A DNA stretch of 64,000 nt from Halovulum marinum (GCF_009697225.1 NZ_WIND01000002.1:372001-436000), one strand, 5' to 3'. Shown: positions 52,702 to 61,188, numbered from the stretch's first letter. Numbers and translations: made by a program. Notes: generated by a model from the letters alone, not told the origin.

Positions 52702-53877
52702 ATGGTATTCAAGCTGTTACGAACGGCCCGGCCGGCTGCGGCCGAAACCAAGGCCTCGGCCGCGGCGGCCGTCGTCGCGGTCCATGGCGCGGGCCGGGCG
52801 GCCTGGTCGCCCAGAGACACGGCGTCGCTGACGCGGACCGGGTTCGTCGGCAACCCGGTCGGCTTTCGCTGCGTCAAGATGATCGCCGAGGCCGCCGCGG
52901 CGGTGCCGGTGACGGTGCAGGACGCGGCGCGGCGCTACGAGCTGCATCCGCTGGCGGCGCTGCTGGAGCGCCCGAACCCGGGGCAGGGCCGCGCGGCGCT
53001 GTTCGAGGCGCTGTTCGGCCAGCTGCTGCTGACCGGCGACGGCTATCTGGAAGCGGCGGGCGAGACCGTCGAGGGGCTGCCGGCGGAACTGCATGTGCTG
53101 CGCTCGGACCGGATGAACGTGGTGCCGGGGGCCGATGGCTGGCCGGTGGCCTACGAGTACAAGGTCGGGGCGAAGAAGCACCGGTTCGACATGAGCGCCG
53201 GAACGCCGGTGCTGCACATCCGCAACTTTCACCCGCAGGACGATCACTACGGCATGAGCCCGATGCAGGCCGCCGCCGTGGCGGTGGACGTGCACAACGC
53301 GGCGGCGACATGGACCAAGGCGCTGCTGGACAACGCCGCGCGGCCCTCGGGGGCGATCGTCTACAAGGGCGCGGACGGCGCCGGGCAGCTGGGCGCGGAC
53401 CAGTACGGGCGGCTGCGGGACGAGCTGGAGTCGAACTATGTCGGCGCCCGCAACGCCGGCCGGCCGATGCTGCTGGAAGGCGGGCTGGACTGGAAGCCGA
53501 TGGGGTTCTCGCCGGCGGACATGGAGTTCCACAAGACCAAGGAGGCGGCCGGGCGCGAGATCGCCCTGGCGTTCGGTGTGCCGCCGATGCTGATGGGGTT
53601 CCCCGGTGACAACACCTATTCCAACTATCAGGAGGCGAACCGGGCGTTCTATCGCCTGACGGTGCTGCCGCTGATCGGCAAGACGCTGGCGGCGATCAAC
53701 GGCTGGCTGCCCGAACGGTTCGGGCCGGAGCTGAAGCTGCAGATGGACCTGGACAACATCCCGGCGCTGGCCGCCGAGCGCGAGGCGCTGTGGCGGCGCG
53801 TGTCCGATGCCGATTTCCTGACACAGGCCGAGAAGCGGGCGCTGCTGGGGCTGCCGCCCGTCGCCGAGGACGGATGA
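52702..53877 (+). CDS. GTA g3, portal protein (HK97 type)
   Basis: 391-aa portal that forms the DNA entry ring at one capsid vertex. Family segments: GNPVGFRCVKMIAEAAA, HPLAALLERPNPGQGRA, LTGDGYLEA, HIRNFHPQDDHYGMSP and FPGDNTYSNYQEANRAFYRLTVLP. ATG 52702 has a GGAGGCGGG ribosome-binding site. 73 bp after g2; 4-bp overlap with g3.5. Confidence 0.94.
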   Translation: MVFKLLRTARPAAAETKASAAAAVVAVHGAGRAAWSPRDTASLTRTGFVGNPVGFRCVKMIAEAAAAVPVTVQDAARRYELHPLAALLERPNPGQGRAALFEALFGQLLLTGDGYLEAAGETVEGLPAELHVLRSDRMNVVPGADGWPVAYEYKVGAKKHRFDMSAGTPVLHIRNFHPQDDHYGMSPMQAAAVAVDVHNAAATWTKALLDNAARPSGAIVYKGADGAGQLGADQYGRLRDELESNYVGARNAGRPMLLEGGLDWKPMGFSPADMEFHKTKEAAGREIALAFGVPPMLMGFPGDNTYSNYQEANRAFYRLTVLPLIGKTLAAINGWLPERFGPELKLQMDLDNIPALAAEREALWRRVSDADFLTQAEKRALLGLPPVAEDG

Positions 53878-54119
53878 GCGCGCGCGGTCAGCGCACCACG
53901 GGGTCACGTTTTCTGTACGAGCCGTTCGACGCCACCTCGGCGCGGATCGACGCGCACGAACGGATCACCGAGGAACGCTGGATGAACCTGGAGCGACGCC
54001 TGCAAGTCATCGAGGGGCTGCTGGACCGCATGGAGCGTCGGTTGTGGCTCGTGGTCTTCGGCGTCGCCGCCTTTCTGGCCGGCGAGGTCGCGGTCTCTCT
54101 TCTTTCAACGACGCAATGA
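53874..54119 (+). CDS. GTA g3.5, head formation protein (RCAP_rcc01685-like)
   Basis: 81-aa protein: N-terminal FLYEPFDATSARIDAHERIT, a helical ERRLQVIEGLLDRMERR segment, and a C-terminal hydrophobic helix (about 58-76). It occupies the g3.5 slot between portal and protease. The membrane-type helix is odd for a head-assembly protein. ATGA overlaps on both sides (g3 and g4) indicate tight translational coupling. Confidence 0.8.
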   Translation: MSARGQRTTGSRFLYEPFDATSARIDAHERITEERWMNLERRLQVIEGLLDRMERRLWLVVFGVAAFLAGEVAVSLLSTTQ

Positions 54120-54679
54120 CGGGAATTGTCATGGGTGGACACAGGCAGGCCTTTGGCCTGGAGACGAAGTATTGCGCATTCGGTGACGGGCTGGCGCTGA
54201 GCGACTGCGTGATCGAGGGCTATGCCAGCCTGTTCGGCGCGGTCGACCAGGGCGGCGACGTGGTCCAGCGCGGCGCCTACGACGGCAGCCTGCGCCGGAT
54301 CGCGCGGGGCGGGCGCCGGGTGAAGATGCTGTGGCAGCACGACCCGACCCGGCCGATCGGCGTCTGGGACGAGGTGCGCGAGGACGAGAAGGGCCTCTAT
54401 GTGCGCGGCCGGGTATTGTCCGAGGTGCAGAACGGGCGCGAGGCGCTGGCGCTGCTGGAGGCGGGCGCGATCGACGGGCTGTCGATCGGCTATCGCACCC
54501 TGCGCTCGGAAAAGGCGGCCGCGGGGCGGTCGCTGCTGGAAATCGATCTTTGGGAGGTATCGGTGGTCACGTTCCCGATGCTTCCCGAGGCGCGGGTGCA
54601 GACCGGCGAGGATGCCGTGTCCGACATCGCGCGAGACCTGGCGGAGGCGTTCGCGGCCGCCCGGGAGCAGATGACGTGA
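54116..54679 (+). CDS. GTA g4, prohead protease (HK97 family)
   Basis: 187-aa serine protease that trims the capsid protein during maturation. Conserved EGYASLFGAVDQGGDVV, His in MLWQHDPTRPIG and Ser in GAIDGLSIGYRT mark the active site. ATG 54116 overlaps g3.5 by 4 bp; ATG 54131 is an alternative start. Near the expected size. Confidence 0.93.
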   Translation: MTGIVMGGHRQAFGLETKYCAFGDGLALSDCVIEGYASLFGAVDQGGDVVQRGAYDGSLRRIARGGRRVKMLWQHDPTRPIGVWDEVREDEKGLYVRGRVLSEVQNGREALALLEAGAIDGLSIGYRTLRSEKAAAGRSLLEIDLWEVSVVTFPMLPEARVQTGEDAVSDIARDLAEAFAAAREQMT

Positions 54680-54723
54680 GCGATCGCGTCGAACCCAAAC
54701 CAACATCATCGAGGACGGATGTG

Positions 54724-55923
54724 ATGCACGAGACGGAATCCAAGACCCGTGCCGCGACGCCTGGGCCCGCTGGGGGCGGCGCCCATGAGGTGAAGGCCGC
54801 CATGGCCGGATTCGTGAACGATATCATCGCGATGCAGAACGAACTGAAATCCCGGATCAAAGAACAGGAACATCGTTTGACCATGCTTGACCGCAAGACC
54901 CTTACCGCCGCCCGCCCCGCGCTCGACGTCCGCGCCGAAGCCGATGTGCCGCACAAGAAGGCCTTCGGCGCCTACCTGCGCTCGGGCGACGACGACGGCC
55001 TGCGCCACCTGGAGATCGAGGGCAAGGGCCTGAGCGCCGGCGTCGCGGCCGAAGGCGGCTATCTGGTCGACCCGCAGACCGCCAACACCATCACCGGGGT
55101 GCTGCGCGACGCCAGCTCGATCCGCGCCATCGCCAACGTGGTGACGGTCGAGGCGACCGCCTACGACGTGCTGGTGGACCACACCGACATCGGCTCGGGC
55201 TGGGCCACCGAGACCGCCAGCGTCACCGAGACGGCGACCCCGCAGATCGAGCGCATCTCGATCCCGCTGCACGAGTTGTCGGCGCTGCCGAAAGCCAGCC
55301 AGCGGCTGCTGGACGACAGCGCCTTCGACGTCGAAAGCTGGCTGGCCACGCGCATCGGCGACAAGTTCGCCCGCGCCGAGGGCGGCGCGTTCATCAACGG
55401 CGACGGCGTGGACAAGCCGAAGGGCTTTCTGACCTACACCGCGGTCGCCAACGACACCGCCGCCTGGGGTCAGCTGGGCTATGTGGCGACCGGCGCGGAC
55501 GGCGACTTCTCGTCCACCGAGCCGGCGGATGCGGTCGTCGACCTGGTCTACAGCCTGGGCGCGCGCTATCGCGCCAACGCCACCTTCGTGATGAACTCGA
55601 AGACCGCCGGCGCCGTGCGCAAGATGAAGGACGCCGACGGCCGCTTCCTGTGGGCGGACAGCCTGTCGGCGGGCGAGCCGGCGCGGCTGATGGGCTATCC
55701 GGTGCTGATCGCCGAGGACATGCCCGACATCGCCAGCGGCGCCACCGCCATCGCCTTCGGCGATTTCGGCGCGGGCTACACCGTGGCCGAGCGCCCGGAC
55801 CTGCGCATCCTGCGCGATCCGTTCAGCGCCAAGCCGCACGTGCTGTTCTATGCCACCAAGCGCATCGGCGGCGATGTCAGCGACTTCTCGGCGATCAAGC
55901 TGCTGAAGTTCTCGCTGACCTGA
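54724..55923 (+). CDS. GTA g5, major capsid protein (HK97 fold)
   Basis: 399-aa capsid subunit. The N-terminal ~90 residues are helical and charged, matching the scaffolding part removed by the g4 protease. The HK97 core follows: GGYLVDPQTANTITGVLRD, WATETASVTET, FINGDGVDKPKGFL, and C-terminal GDFGAGYTVAERPDLRILRDPFS. Start is uncertain: ATG 54724, or GTG 54676 overlapping the g4 stop. A terminator follows at 55946. Confidence 0.95.
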   Translation: MHETESKTRAATPGPAGGGAHEVKAAMAGFVNDIIAMQNELKSRIKEQEHRLTMLDRKTLTAARPALDVRAEADVPHKKAFGAYLRSGDDDGLRHLEIEGKGLSAGVAAEGGYLVDPQTANTITGVLRDASSIRAIANVVTVEATAYDVLVDHTDIGSGWATETASVTETATPQIERISIPLHELSALPKASQRLLDDSAFDVESWLATRIGDKFARAEGGAFINGDGVDKPKGFLTYTAVANDTAAWGQLGYVATGADGDFSSTEPADAVVDLVYSLGARYRANATFVMNSKTAGAVRKMKDADGRFLWADSLSAGEPARLMGYPVLIAEDMPDIASGATAIAFGDFGAGYTVAERPDLRILRDPFSAKPHVLFYATKRIGGDVSDFSAIKLLKFSLT

Positions 55924-55945
55924 GGGCGGCGACGCGAAGCCATCG

Positions 55946-55976
55946 GGGGCGTCCATCGGGGCGCCCCTTTTCTTTT
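55946..55976 (+). terminator. Intrinsic terminator directly after the capsid gene
   Basis: GGGGCG (55946-55951) pairs with CGCCCC (55962-55967), followed by TTTTCTTTT (55968-55976). It lies 23 bp after the g5 stop and inside the GTA cluster, so partial termination here would raise capsid output relative to tail genes. Confidence 0.7.
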
Positions 55977-55995
55977 CGGCCCAAGGGAGGCGCGC

Positions 55996-56277
55996 ATGAG
56001 CGGCTATCTGATGAAACCCGCCTCGGAAGAGGCGTTGGCGCGGATCGACTGGACGCAGGGCTATCTGGAGCCGGGCGAGGAAGTCTCGGCCGATCTGGGC
56101 TGGGCGGTCAGCCCCGGTGGCGAGATCGCGGTGCAGGAACAGCGGGTGGATGGCACCGCGTCGTACGCCAAGCTGGCCGATGGCGTGCCGGGCCGCGTCT
56201 ACATGGTCAGCGCCCGGGCGCAGACCAGCCGCGGCCGCGCGCTGGAGCGGGCCATCGTCGTGCGCATCTCGGCCTGA
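55996..56277 (+). CDS. Extra GTA-cluster gene, phage fibre-tail adaptor-like protein
   Basis: 93-aa beta-rich protein. RIDWTQGYLEPGEEVSADLGW...YMVSARAQTSRGRALERAIVV follows the pattern I know from small phage fibre-tail adaptor proteins (DW near the start, xYxVxxRxxTxxGRxxER near the end). I do not recall a gene in this position in R. capsulatus, where g6 follows g5. AGGGAGGCG ribosome-binding site; 10 bp before g6. Function is inferred from pattern only. Confidence 0.6.
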   Translation: MSGYLMKPASEEALARIDWTQGYLEPGEEVSADLGWAVSPGGEIAVQEQRVDGTASYAKLADGVPGRVYMVSARAQTSRGRALERAIVVRISA

Positions 56278-56287
56278 GGGGAGCATC

Positions 56288-56878
56288 ATGAACCTTGTGG
56301 AACTGAACACGCCGGTCGCGGCGGCGATCCCGGTGCGCGCGTTCGCGGATCATCTGCGGATGGGCACCGGCTTTGCCGACGACGGCGCGCAGGACGGGCT
56401 GCTGGAGAACTATCTTCGGGCGGCGATCGCCGGCATCGAGGCGCGCACCGGCAAGGTGGTGCTGGCGCGCGACTTTTCCTGGGATGTGACGTGCTGGTAC
56501 CGGGACGGGCGCCAGGGCCTGCCGGTGGGGCCGGTGACGGCGATCCAGTCGGTGACGGTGATCGATGCCCAGGGAACCGAGACGATCGTCGATCCGGGGC
56601 AGTACCGGCTGCGGCAGGATCTCTATCGCCCCGAGATCGTCGCGCCGCGCCTGCCGGTGATCCCGGCGCACGGGCTGGCGCGGATCGTCTTTACCGCCGG
56701 GTTCGGCCCGGCGTGGAGCGACGTGCCCGCCGATCTGGCGCATGCGGTGTTCCTGCTGGCCGCCACGAACTACGAGGCGCGCGCCGATCATGCCGGTCTG
56801 GGCGCGACCATGCCGTTCGCGGTGCTGTCGCTGATCGAGCGTTTCAAGACGGTGCGGTTGCTGGGGGACGTGCTTTGA
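56288..56878 (+). CDS. GTA g6, head-tail adaptor
   Basis: 196-aa connector protein (gp6/TIGR02215 type). NLVELNTPVAAAIPVRAFADHLRMG and the C-terminal DVPADLAHAVFLLAATNYEAR fit phage adaptor proteins that dock under the portal. In the R. capsulatus particle the g6 product forms the adaptor ring. Its last bases overlap the TTG start of g7. Confidence 0.88.
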   Translation: MNLVELNTPVAAAIPVRAFADHLRMGTGFADDGAQDGLLENYLRAAIAGIEARTGKVVLARDFSWDVTCWYRDGRQGLPVGPVTAIQSVTVIDAQGTETIVDPGQYRLRQDLYRPEIVAPRLPVIPAHGLARIVFTAGFGPAWSDVPADLAHAVFLLAATNYEARADHAGLGATMPFAVLSLIERFKTVRLLGDVL

Positions 56879-57213
56879 AGCTGCCGAAGCTGACGCGCAG
56901 GCTGGCGCTGGAGGAGCGTGTCCGCACGTCCGACGGTATGGGCGGGCACGAAGGTGCCTGGACCCAAGTCGGGCAGTTGTGGGCGGAATTGGTGGCGCGG
57001 ACGGGAAGCGAGGGTTCTGTCGGCGGGCGCGCAGCGTCCCGGCAGGTCTGGCGCATCACGGTCAGGGGCGCGCCTGACGGCGCCCCCTCCCGTCCGCGCC
57101 CGGAGCAGCGGCTCCGGGAGGACAACCGCGTTTTCAACATCCTGAGCGTCGCCGAGGCCGACCCCGAGGGGCGGTTTCTGGTGTGCCGCGCGGAAGAGGG
57201 GCTGGCGGTATGA
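56875..57213 (+). CDS. GTA g7, head-tail stopper (head closure)
   Basis: 112-aa protein of the SPP1 gp16-like head-closure family: LEERVRTSDGMGGHEGAWTQVGQLWAELVARTGSE. It retains packaged DNA until tail attachment. It starts with TTG 56875 overlapping the g6 stop and ends overlapping g8 (ATGA), so it is translated by coupling; no ATG is available at the family N-terminus. Confidence 0.85.
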   Translation: MKLPKLTRRLALEERVRTSDGMGGHEGAWTQVGQLWAELVARTGSEGSVGGRAASRQVWRITVRGAPDGAPSRPRPEQRLREDNRVFNILSVAEADPEGRFLVCRAEEGLAV

Positions 57214-57629
57214 GCTATGCGTTGTCATCGGCCTTGCAGACGGCCGTCTACCAACGACTGAGCGGGGATCCGGCGCTGATCGACCTGGTTGGCCAGGAAA
57301 TTCACGATGCGCCGCCGCAACTGGCCCCGGCCGAGACGCCCGACCTGCATGTCTCGCTGGGCGAGGAGCGGGTGAAGGACGGCTCGACCAAGACCAGCAG
57401 CGGCTCGGTCCATGATTTCACGGTCACGGTGCATGCACGGACGGAAGGGTTCTCGCGGCCGAAGGCGGCGGCGGCGGCCGTCTGCGAGGCGCTGCTGGGC
57501 GCCGATCTGACATTGACGCGCGGGCACCTGGTGGACCTGCGGTTCCTGTCGGCGCGCGCCGACAGGGGCCGCCCGAACGAGACACGACGCGTCGAGCTGC
57601 GCTTCCGCGCGGTTCTGGAAGACATCTGA
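57210..57629 (+). CDS. GTA g8, tail terminator (DUF3168)
   Basis: 139-aa protein with DUF3168 features: SSALQTAVYQRLSGDPALIDLVG and VHDFTVTVHARTEGFSRPKAAAAAVCEALL. It caps the tail tube and joins it to the head. ATG 57210 overlaps g7 by 4 bp. Confidence 0.9.
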   Translation: MSYALSSALQTAVYQRLSGDPALIDLVGQEIHDAPPQLAPAETPDLHVSLGEERVKDGSTKTSSGSVHDFTVTVHARTEGFSRPKAAAAAVCEALLGADLTLTRGHLVDLRFLSARADRGRPNETRRVELRFRAVLEDI

Positions 57630-57645
57630 ACACGAGGGGACAGCC

Positions 57646-58059
57646 ATGGTGGCGCAAAAGGGCAAGGATCTGTTGATCAAGATCGACATGAACGGGTCCG
57701 GCAGTTTCGAAACCGTCGCGGGGCTGCGGGCCACGCGCATCACCTTCAACGCCGAGGCGGTGGACGTGACCAACCTGCAAAGCTCGGGCGGCTGGCGCGA
57801 ATTGCTGGGCGGGACCGGCGTGCGCTCGGCCGCGATCTCGGGCTCGGGCGTGTTCCGGGACCAGAACACCGACGAGCGGGCGCGGCAGATCTTCTTTGAC
57901 GGGGACATTCCGAAGTTCCAGGTGATCATCCCGGACTTCGGCATCGTCGAGGGGCCGTTCCAGATCACCTCGATCGAGTATTCGGGCAGTCACGACGGCG
58001 AGGCGGTCTACGAGATGTCGATGGCCTCGGCCGGGGCACTGAACTTCGCGGCGGTCTGA
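57646..58059 (+). CDS. GTA g9, tail tube (major tail) protein
   Basis: 137-aa TP901-1-type tail tube subunit: QKGKDLLIKIDMNGSGSFETVAGLRATRITFNAEAVDVTN and the C-terminal ITSIEYSGSHDGEAVYEMSMASAG. It polymerises into the short siphovirus-like tail. AGGGGA ribosome-binding site; its stop overlaps g10 by 1 bp. Confidence 0.93.
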   Translation: MVAQKGKDLLIKIDMNGSGSFETVAGLRATRITFNAEAVDVTNLQSSGGWRELLGGTGVRSAAISGSGVFRDQNTDERARQIFFDGDIPKFQVIIPDFGIVEGPFQITSIEYSGSHDGEAVYEMSMASAGALNFAAV

Positions 58060-58364
58060 TGGCGAACCCGTATCGCGGAGAGGTGGCGCTGACGATCGAC
58101 GGCGAGGCGCGCGTTCTGCGGCTGAGCCTGGGCCGGCTGGCGGAACTGGAAGAGGCGCTGCAGACCGGAAGCCTGGTGGCGCTGGTGGAGCGGTACGAGA
58201 GCGGGCGCTATTCGGCGCGCGATCTGGTGACGCTGCTGGCCGCCGGGCTGGGCGTGCCGCGCGAGGAACTGGCCGGGGCCGACATCGAGGGCGGCGCGGT
58301 CGCCGCCGCGCGCGCCGCCGCCGAGCTGCTGCGCGTCACCTTCCAGGTGCCGGAGGAATCGTGA
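58059..58364 (+). CDS. GTA g10, tail assembly chaperone
   Basis: 101-aa protein (GTA gp10 family): MANPYRGEVALTIDGEARVLRLSLGRLAELEEAL. With g10.1 it occupies the slot of the two tail chaperones that phages usually make by frameshift; here they are separate genes joined by a 4-bp GTGA overlap. Confidence 0.88.
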   Translation: MANPYRGEVALTIDGEARVLRLSLGRLAELEEALQTGSLVALVERYESGRYSARDLVTLLAAGLGVPREELAGADIEGGAVAAARAAAELLRVTFQVPEES

Positions 58365-58573
58365 CCCGCATCGCCTGGCCCGCGCTGATGCGCGCGGGGA
58401 TGATCGAACTGGGCCTGCGCCCGGACGAGTTCTGGGCGCTGACCCCGGCCGAGCTGATGTTCCTGGCCGGCGGCGGCCAGAGCGCGCGCGGCGCACTGTC
58501 GCGCGACGGGCTGGAGGCGCTGCTCGCGCGGTTCCCCGACAAGCAGAATGGAGGGTCCGATGGCGGATCTTGA
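58361..58573 (+). CDS. GTA g10.1, second tail assembly chaperone (TIGR02216-like)
   Basis: 70-aa protein: PALMRAGMIELGLRPDEFWALTPAELMFLAG is the family core. Start GTG 58361 overlaps g10 by 4 bp; the 3' end overlaps g11 by 14 bp. A separate gene rather than a ribosomal frameshift product. Confidence 0.87.
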   Translation: MTRIAWPALMRAGMIELGLRPDEFWALTPAELMFLAGGGQSARGALSRDGLEALLARFPDKQNGGSDGGS

Positions 58574-59219
58574 GAACGACCTTGCACGGCTGGAGGGCAC
58601 GATCCAGGGGCTGGAGAGCTCGATCTCGGGCGCCGAGAGCATGACCACCGCGTTCCGCAGCGAGATGGAGGACGTCACCTCGTCGATGCGGACGGCGAGC
58701 CGGGACGCCTCGACGCTGTCGCGGTCGCTGGGCACCAGCCTCAAGCGGGCGATGGACGATCTGATCCTGGATGGTGCGAAGCTGTCGTCGGTGCTGGGCG
58801 GCGTCGGGCGCAGCATGGCCGGGTCGGTTCTGAGCACGGCGGTGAAGCCGGTGCAGGATGCGCTGGGCGGGGCGGTGGTCACCGGTCTGAACGGTCTGCT
58901 GGGCGGCGTGTTCGCCAACGGCTCGGCGTTCTCCTCGGGGCGTGTCCGCGCCTTCGCCAAGGGCGGCGTGGTCGATGGCCCGACGACCTTCCCGATGCGC
59001 GGTGGCACCGGACTGATGGGCGAAGCCGGACCGGAGGCGATCATGCCGCTGAGCCGCGGTCCCGACGGACGCCTGGGCGTGCGGACCCAGGGCGGCGGGC
59101 GTCCGGTGCAGGTGACGATGAACATCTCGACCCCGGACGCGGACAGCTTTCGCCGGTCCCGCACCCAGATCGCGGCCCAGCTGAGCCGCGCGCTGGGGCA
59201 GGGGCGTCGCAACCAGTGA
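58560..59219 (+). CDS. GTA g11, tape measure protein
   Basis: 219-aa protein that sets tail length. Helical N-terminus (LENDLARLEGTIQGLESSISGAESM), central LGGVGRSMAGSVLSTAVKPVQDALGG, and FAKGGVVDGPTTFPMRGGTGLMGEAGPEAIMPL, a motif common to tape measures. Very short for the family, predicting a tail of only a few tens of nm, as in GTA particles. ATG 58560 (GGAGGG ribosome-binding site). Confidence 0.9.
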   Translation: MADLENDLARLEGTIQGLESSISGAESMTTAFRSEMEDVTSSMRTASRDASTLSRSLGTSLKRAMDDLILDGAKLSSVLGGVGRSMAGSVLSTAVKPVQDALGGAVVTGLNGLLGGVFANGSAFSSGRVRAFAKGGVVDGPTTFPMRGGTGLMGEAGPEAIMPLSRGPDGRLGVRTQGGGRPVQVTMNISTPDADSFRRSRTQIAAQLSRALGQGRRNQ

Positions 59220-59238
59220 ACGGAAGAAAGAGCGCACC

Positions 59239-59871
59239 ATGAACTTTCACGAAGTACGCTTCCCGGTCTCGCTGTCGTTCGGCTCGGTCGGCGGGCCGGA
59301 ACGGCGCACCGAGATCGTCACGCTGTCGAACGGCGCCGAAGAGCGCACCACGCCGTGGGCGCATTCCCGCCGCCGCTATGACGCCGGCTTCGGCATGCGC
59401 TCGCTGGACGATCTGGAGGAGCTGATCGGGTTCTTCGAGGCCCGCAACGGGCAGCTTTTCGGTTTTCGCTGGAAGGACTGGACCGACTACAAGTCCTGCC
59501 TGTCGTCGGGCACGCCGCAGGGGACCGACCAGCGGATCGGCACCGGCGACGGCAGCACCACCGAATTCCGGTTGAGCAAGACCTACAGGTCTGGCGAGGC
59601 AAGCTATTCCCGCCCGATCACCAAGCCGGTCGAGGGCAGTGTACGGGTCGCCATCGGCGGCGACGAGAAACAGCTGGGCGCGGATTATTCCATCGATCAC
59701 CGCTCCGGCATGGTCCGGTTCTCGTCGCCGCCGCAGATCGGCGCGCCGCTGAGTGCGGGGTTCGAGTTCGACGTCCCGGTGCGGTTCGACACCGACCGGA
59801 TCGAGGCCAGCGTGGCCAGCTTTTCCGCCGGCGAGATCCCGTCGGTGCCGGTGATCGAGGTGCGGATCTGA
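59239..59871 (+). CDS. GTA g12, distal tail protein (DUF2460)
   Basis: 210-aa baseplate protein. The N-terminal FHEVRFPVSLSFGSVGGPERRTEIV and GFRWKDWTDYKSC identify DUF2460. It forms the ring at the tail tip. Stop and g13 start overlap by 1 bp. Confidence 0.93.
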   Translation: MNFHEVRFPVSLSFGSVGGPERRTEIVTLSNGAEERTTPWAHSRRRYDAGFGMRSLDDLEELIGFFEARNGQLFGFRWKDWTDYKSCLSSGTPQGTDQRIGTGDGSTTEFRLSKTYRSGEASYSRPITKPVEGSVRVAIGGDEKQLGADYSIDHRSGMVRFSSPPQIGAPLSAGFEFDVPVRFDTDRIEASVASFSAGEIPSVPVIEVRI

Positions 59872-60776
59872 TGGCGGGTGCAGAAACGCTGAAGGCGCGT
59901 CTGGCAGAGGGTGCGACGCGCCTGGCCAGATGCTGGGAGATCTGCCGCAAGGACGGCACCCGGCTGGGTTTCACGGATCACGACTGCGCCCTCGAGTTCG
60001 ACGGTCTGGTGTTCGAGGCAAATGCGGGCCTTGATGCCGGCACGCTGGAGCGGTCGATCGGCCTGAGCGTGGACAATGTCCAGGCGGTCGGTGCGCTGCG
60101 CTCGGACCGGGTGTCCGAGGCGGACATCCTCGCCGGGCGCTATGACGGTGCCGAGGTCCGGCAGTGGCTGGTCGACTGGTCGGACCCGGACGCCCGGCTG
60201 GAGCTGTTTCGCGGCAGCCTGGGCGAGATCCGCACCGGCAGCGGCCGGTTCGAGGCCGAGTTGCGCGGGTTGAGCGAGGCGCTGAACCACCCGGTCGGGC
60301 GGGCGTATCTGAAAACCTGCGACCGGGAACTGGGTGATGCAAAGTGCGGTGTCGATCTTGACGATCCGCGGTTCTCGACCTTGGGCGCTGTCGCCGAGGT
60401 CGGGGATCGGCGCGCGCTTACGTTCTATCCGGGCGCCGAGTTCGACCCCGGCTGGTTCGAGGGCGGAGCCCTGACCTGGACCGATGGTGCCAATGCCGGG
60501 CTGGACGGTCTGGTCCGGGCCGACCGGGCGTCCGGCGCCGGGCGGGAGCTGACCCTGTGGGCGGAGGCGAAGGCCGGGATCCGGCCGGGCGATCGGTTCC
60601 GGGTCGTGGCCGGGTGCGACAAGCACATCCGCACCTGCCGGGCCAAGTTCGCGAACGCGCTGAACTTCCGCGGCTTTCCCTACATGCCCGGCGACGACTG
60701 GGTGACGGCTTACCCGCGCCAGGGCGCGACCGGGGGCGAGACCGCCCGTTACTGGGCGGAGGCGCGCGATGAGTGA
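59871..60776 (+). CDS. GTA g13, baseplate hub protein (DUF2163)
   Basis: 301-aa protein: RLARCWEICRKDGTRLGFTDHD and the C-terminal AGCDKHIRTCRAKFANALNFRGFPYMPGDD are DUF2163 hallmarks, with several conserved Cys (including CRKD, TCDRELGDAKCGV, GCDKHIRTC) that in RcGTA surround an iron-sulfur cluster in the hub. Overlaps g14 by 8 bp. Confidence 0.93.
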   Translation: MAGAETLKARLAEGATRLARCWEICRKDGTRLGFTDHDCALEFDGLVFEANAGLDAGTLERSIGLSVDNVQAVGALRSDRVSEADILAGRYDGAEVRQWLVDWSDPDARLELFRGSLGEIRTGSGRFEAELRGLSEALNHPVGRAYLKTCDRELGDAKCGVDLDDPRFSTLGAVAEVGDRRALTFYPGAEFDPGWFEGGALTWTDGANAGLDGLVRADRASGAGRELTLWAEAKAGIRPGDRFRVVAGCDKHIRTCRAKFANALNFRGFPYMPGDDWVTAYPRQGATGGETARYWAEARDE

Positions 60777-61188
60777 CATCGTCGCCGCGGCGCGCGGCTG
60801 GATCGGAACGCCCTACGTTCATCAGGCCAGTCTGAAGCATGTCGGTTGCGACTGCCTTGGCCTGCTGCGCGGCGTCTGGCGCGAGGTCAACGGACCGGAG
60901 CCAGAACGGACGCCGGCCTACACGCCCGACTGGGGCGAGCCCGAGGGCGCCGAGCGGCTGCTGGATGCCGCGGCGCGGCATCTGTTCGAGGTCCGGCTTG
61001 TCGATGCCGAGCCGGGCGACGTGCTGGTGTTCCGGATGCGCCGCAGGGCGATCGCGAAGCATGTCGGGATCCTGGCGGGCGTCGCCCCGGGGGCGTTCAT
61101 CCATTCCTACAGCGGCAAGGGAGTCGTCGAGTCCCCGCTGAGCGCGGCCTGGGCCGCGCGGATCGCAGCGGTGTTCCGGTTACCCTGA
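60769..61188 (+). CDS. GTA g14, cell-wall peptidase (NlpC/P60)
   Basis: 139-aa peptidase. Catalytic Cys29 in HVGCDCLGLLRGVW and His in KHVGILAG match NlpC/P60. Fixed at the baseplate, it opens recipient or producer peptidoglycan for DNA entry. 12 bp before g15. Confidence 0.93.
   Translation: MSDIVAAARGWIGTPYVHQASLKHVGCDCLGLLRGVWREVNGPEPERTPAYTPDWGEPEGAERLLDAAARHLFEVRLVDAEPGDVLVFRMRRRAIAKHVGILAGVAPGAFIHSYSGKGVVESPLSAAWAARIAAVFRLP

Noticed and set aside
58059-58573. Programmed frameshift between g10 and g10.1
   Set aside because: They are separate genes with a 4-bp GTGA overlap and no clear slippery heptamer at the junction.
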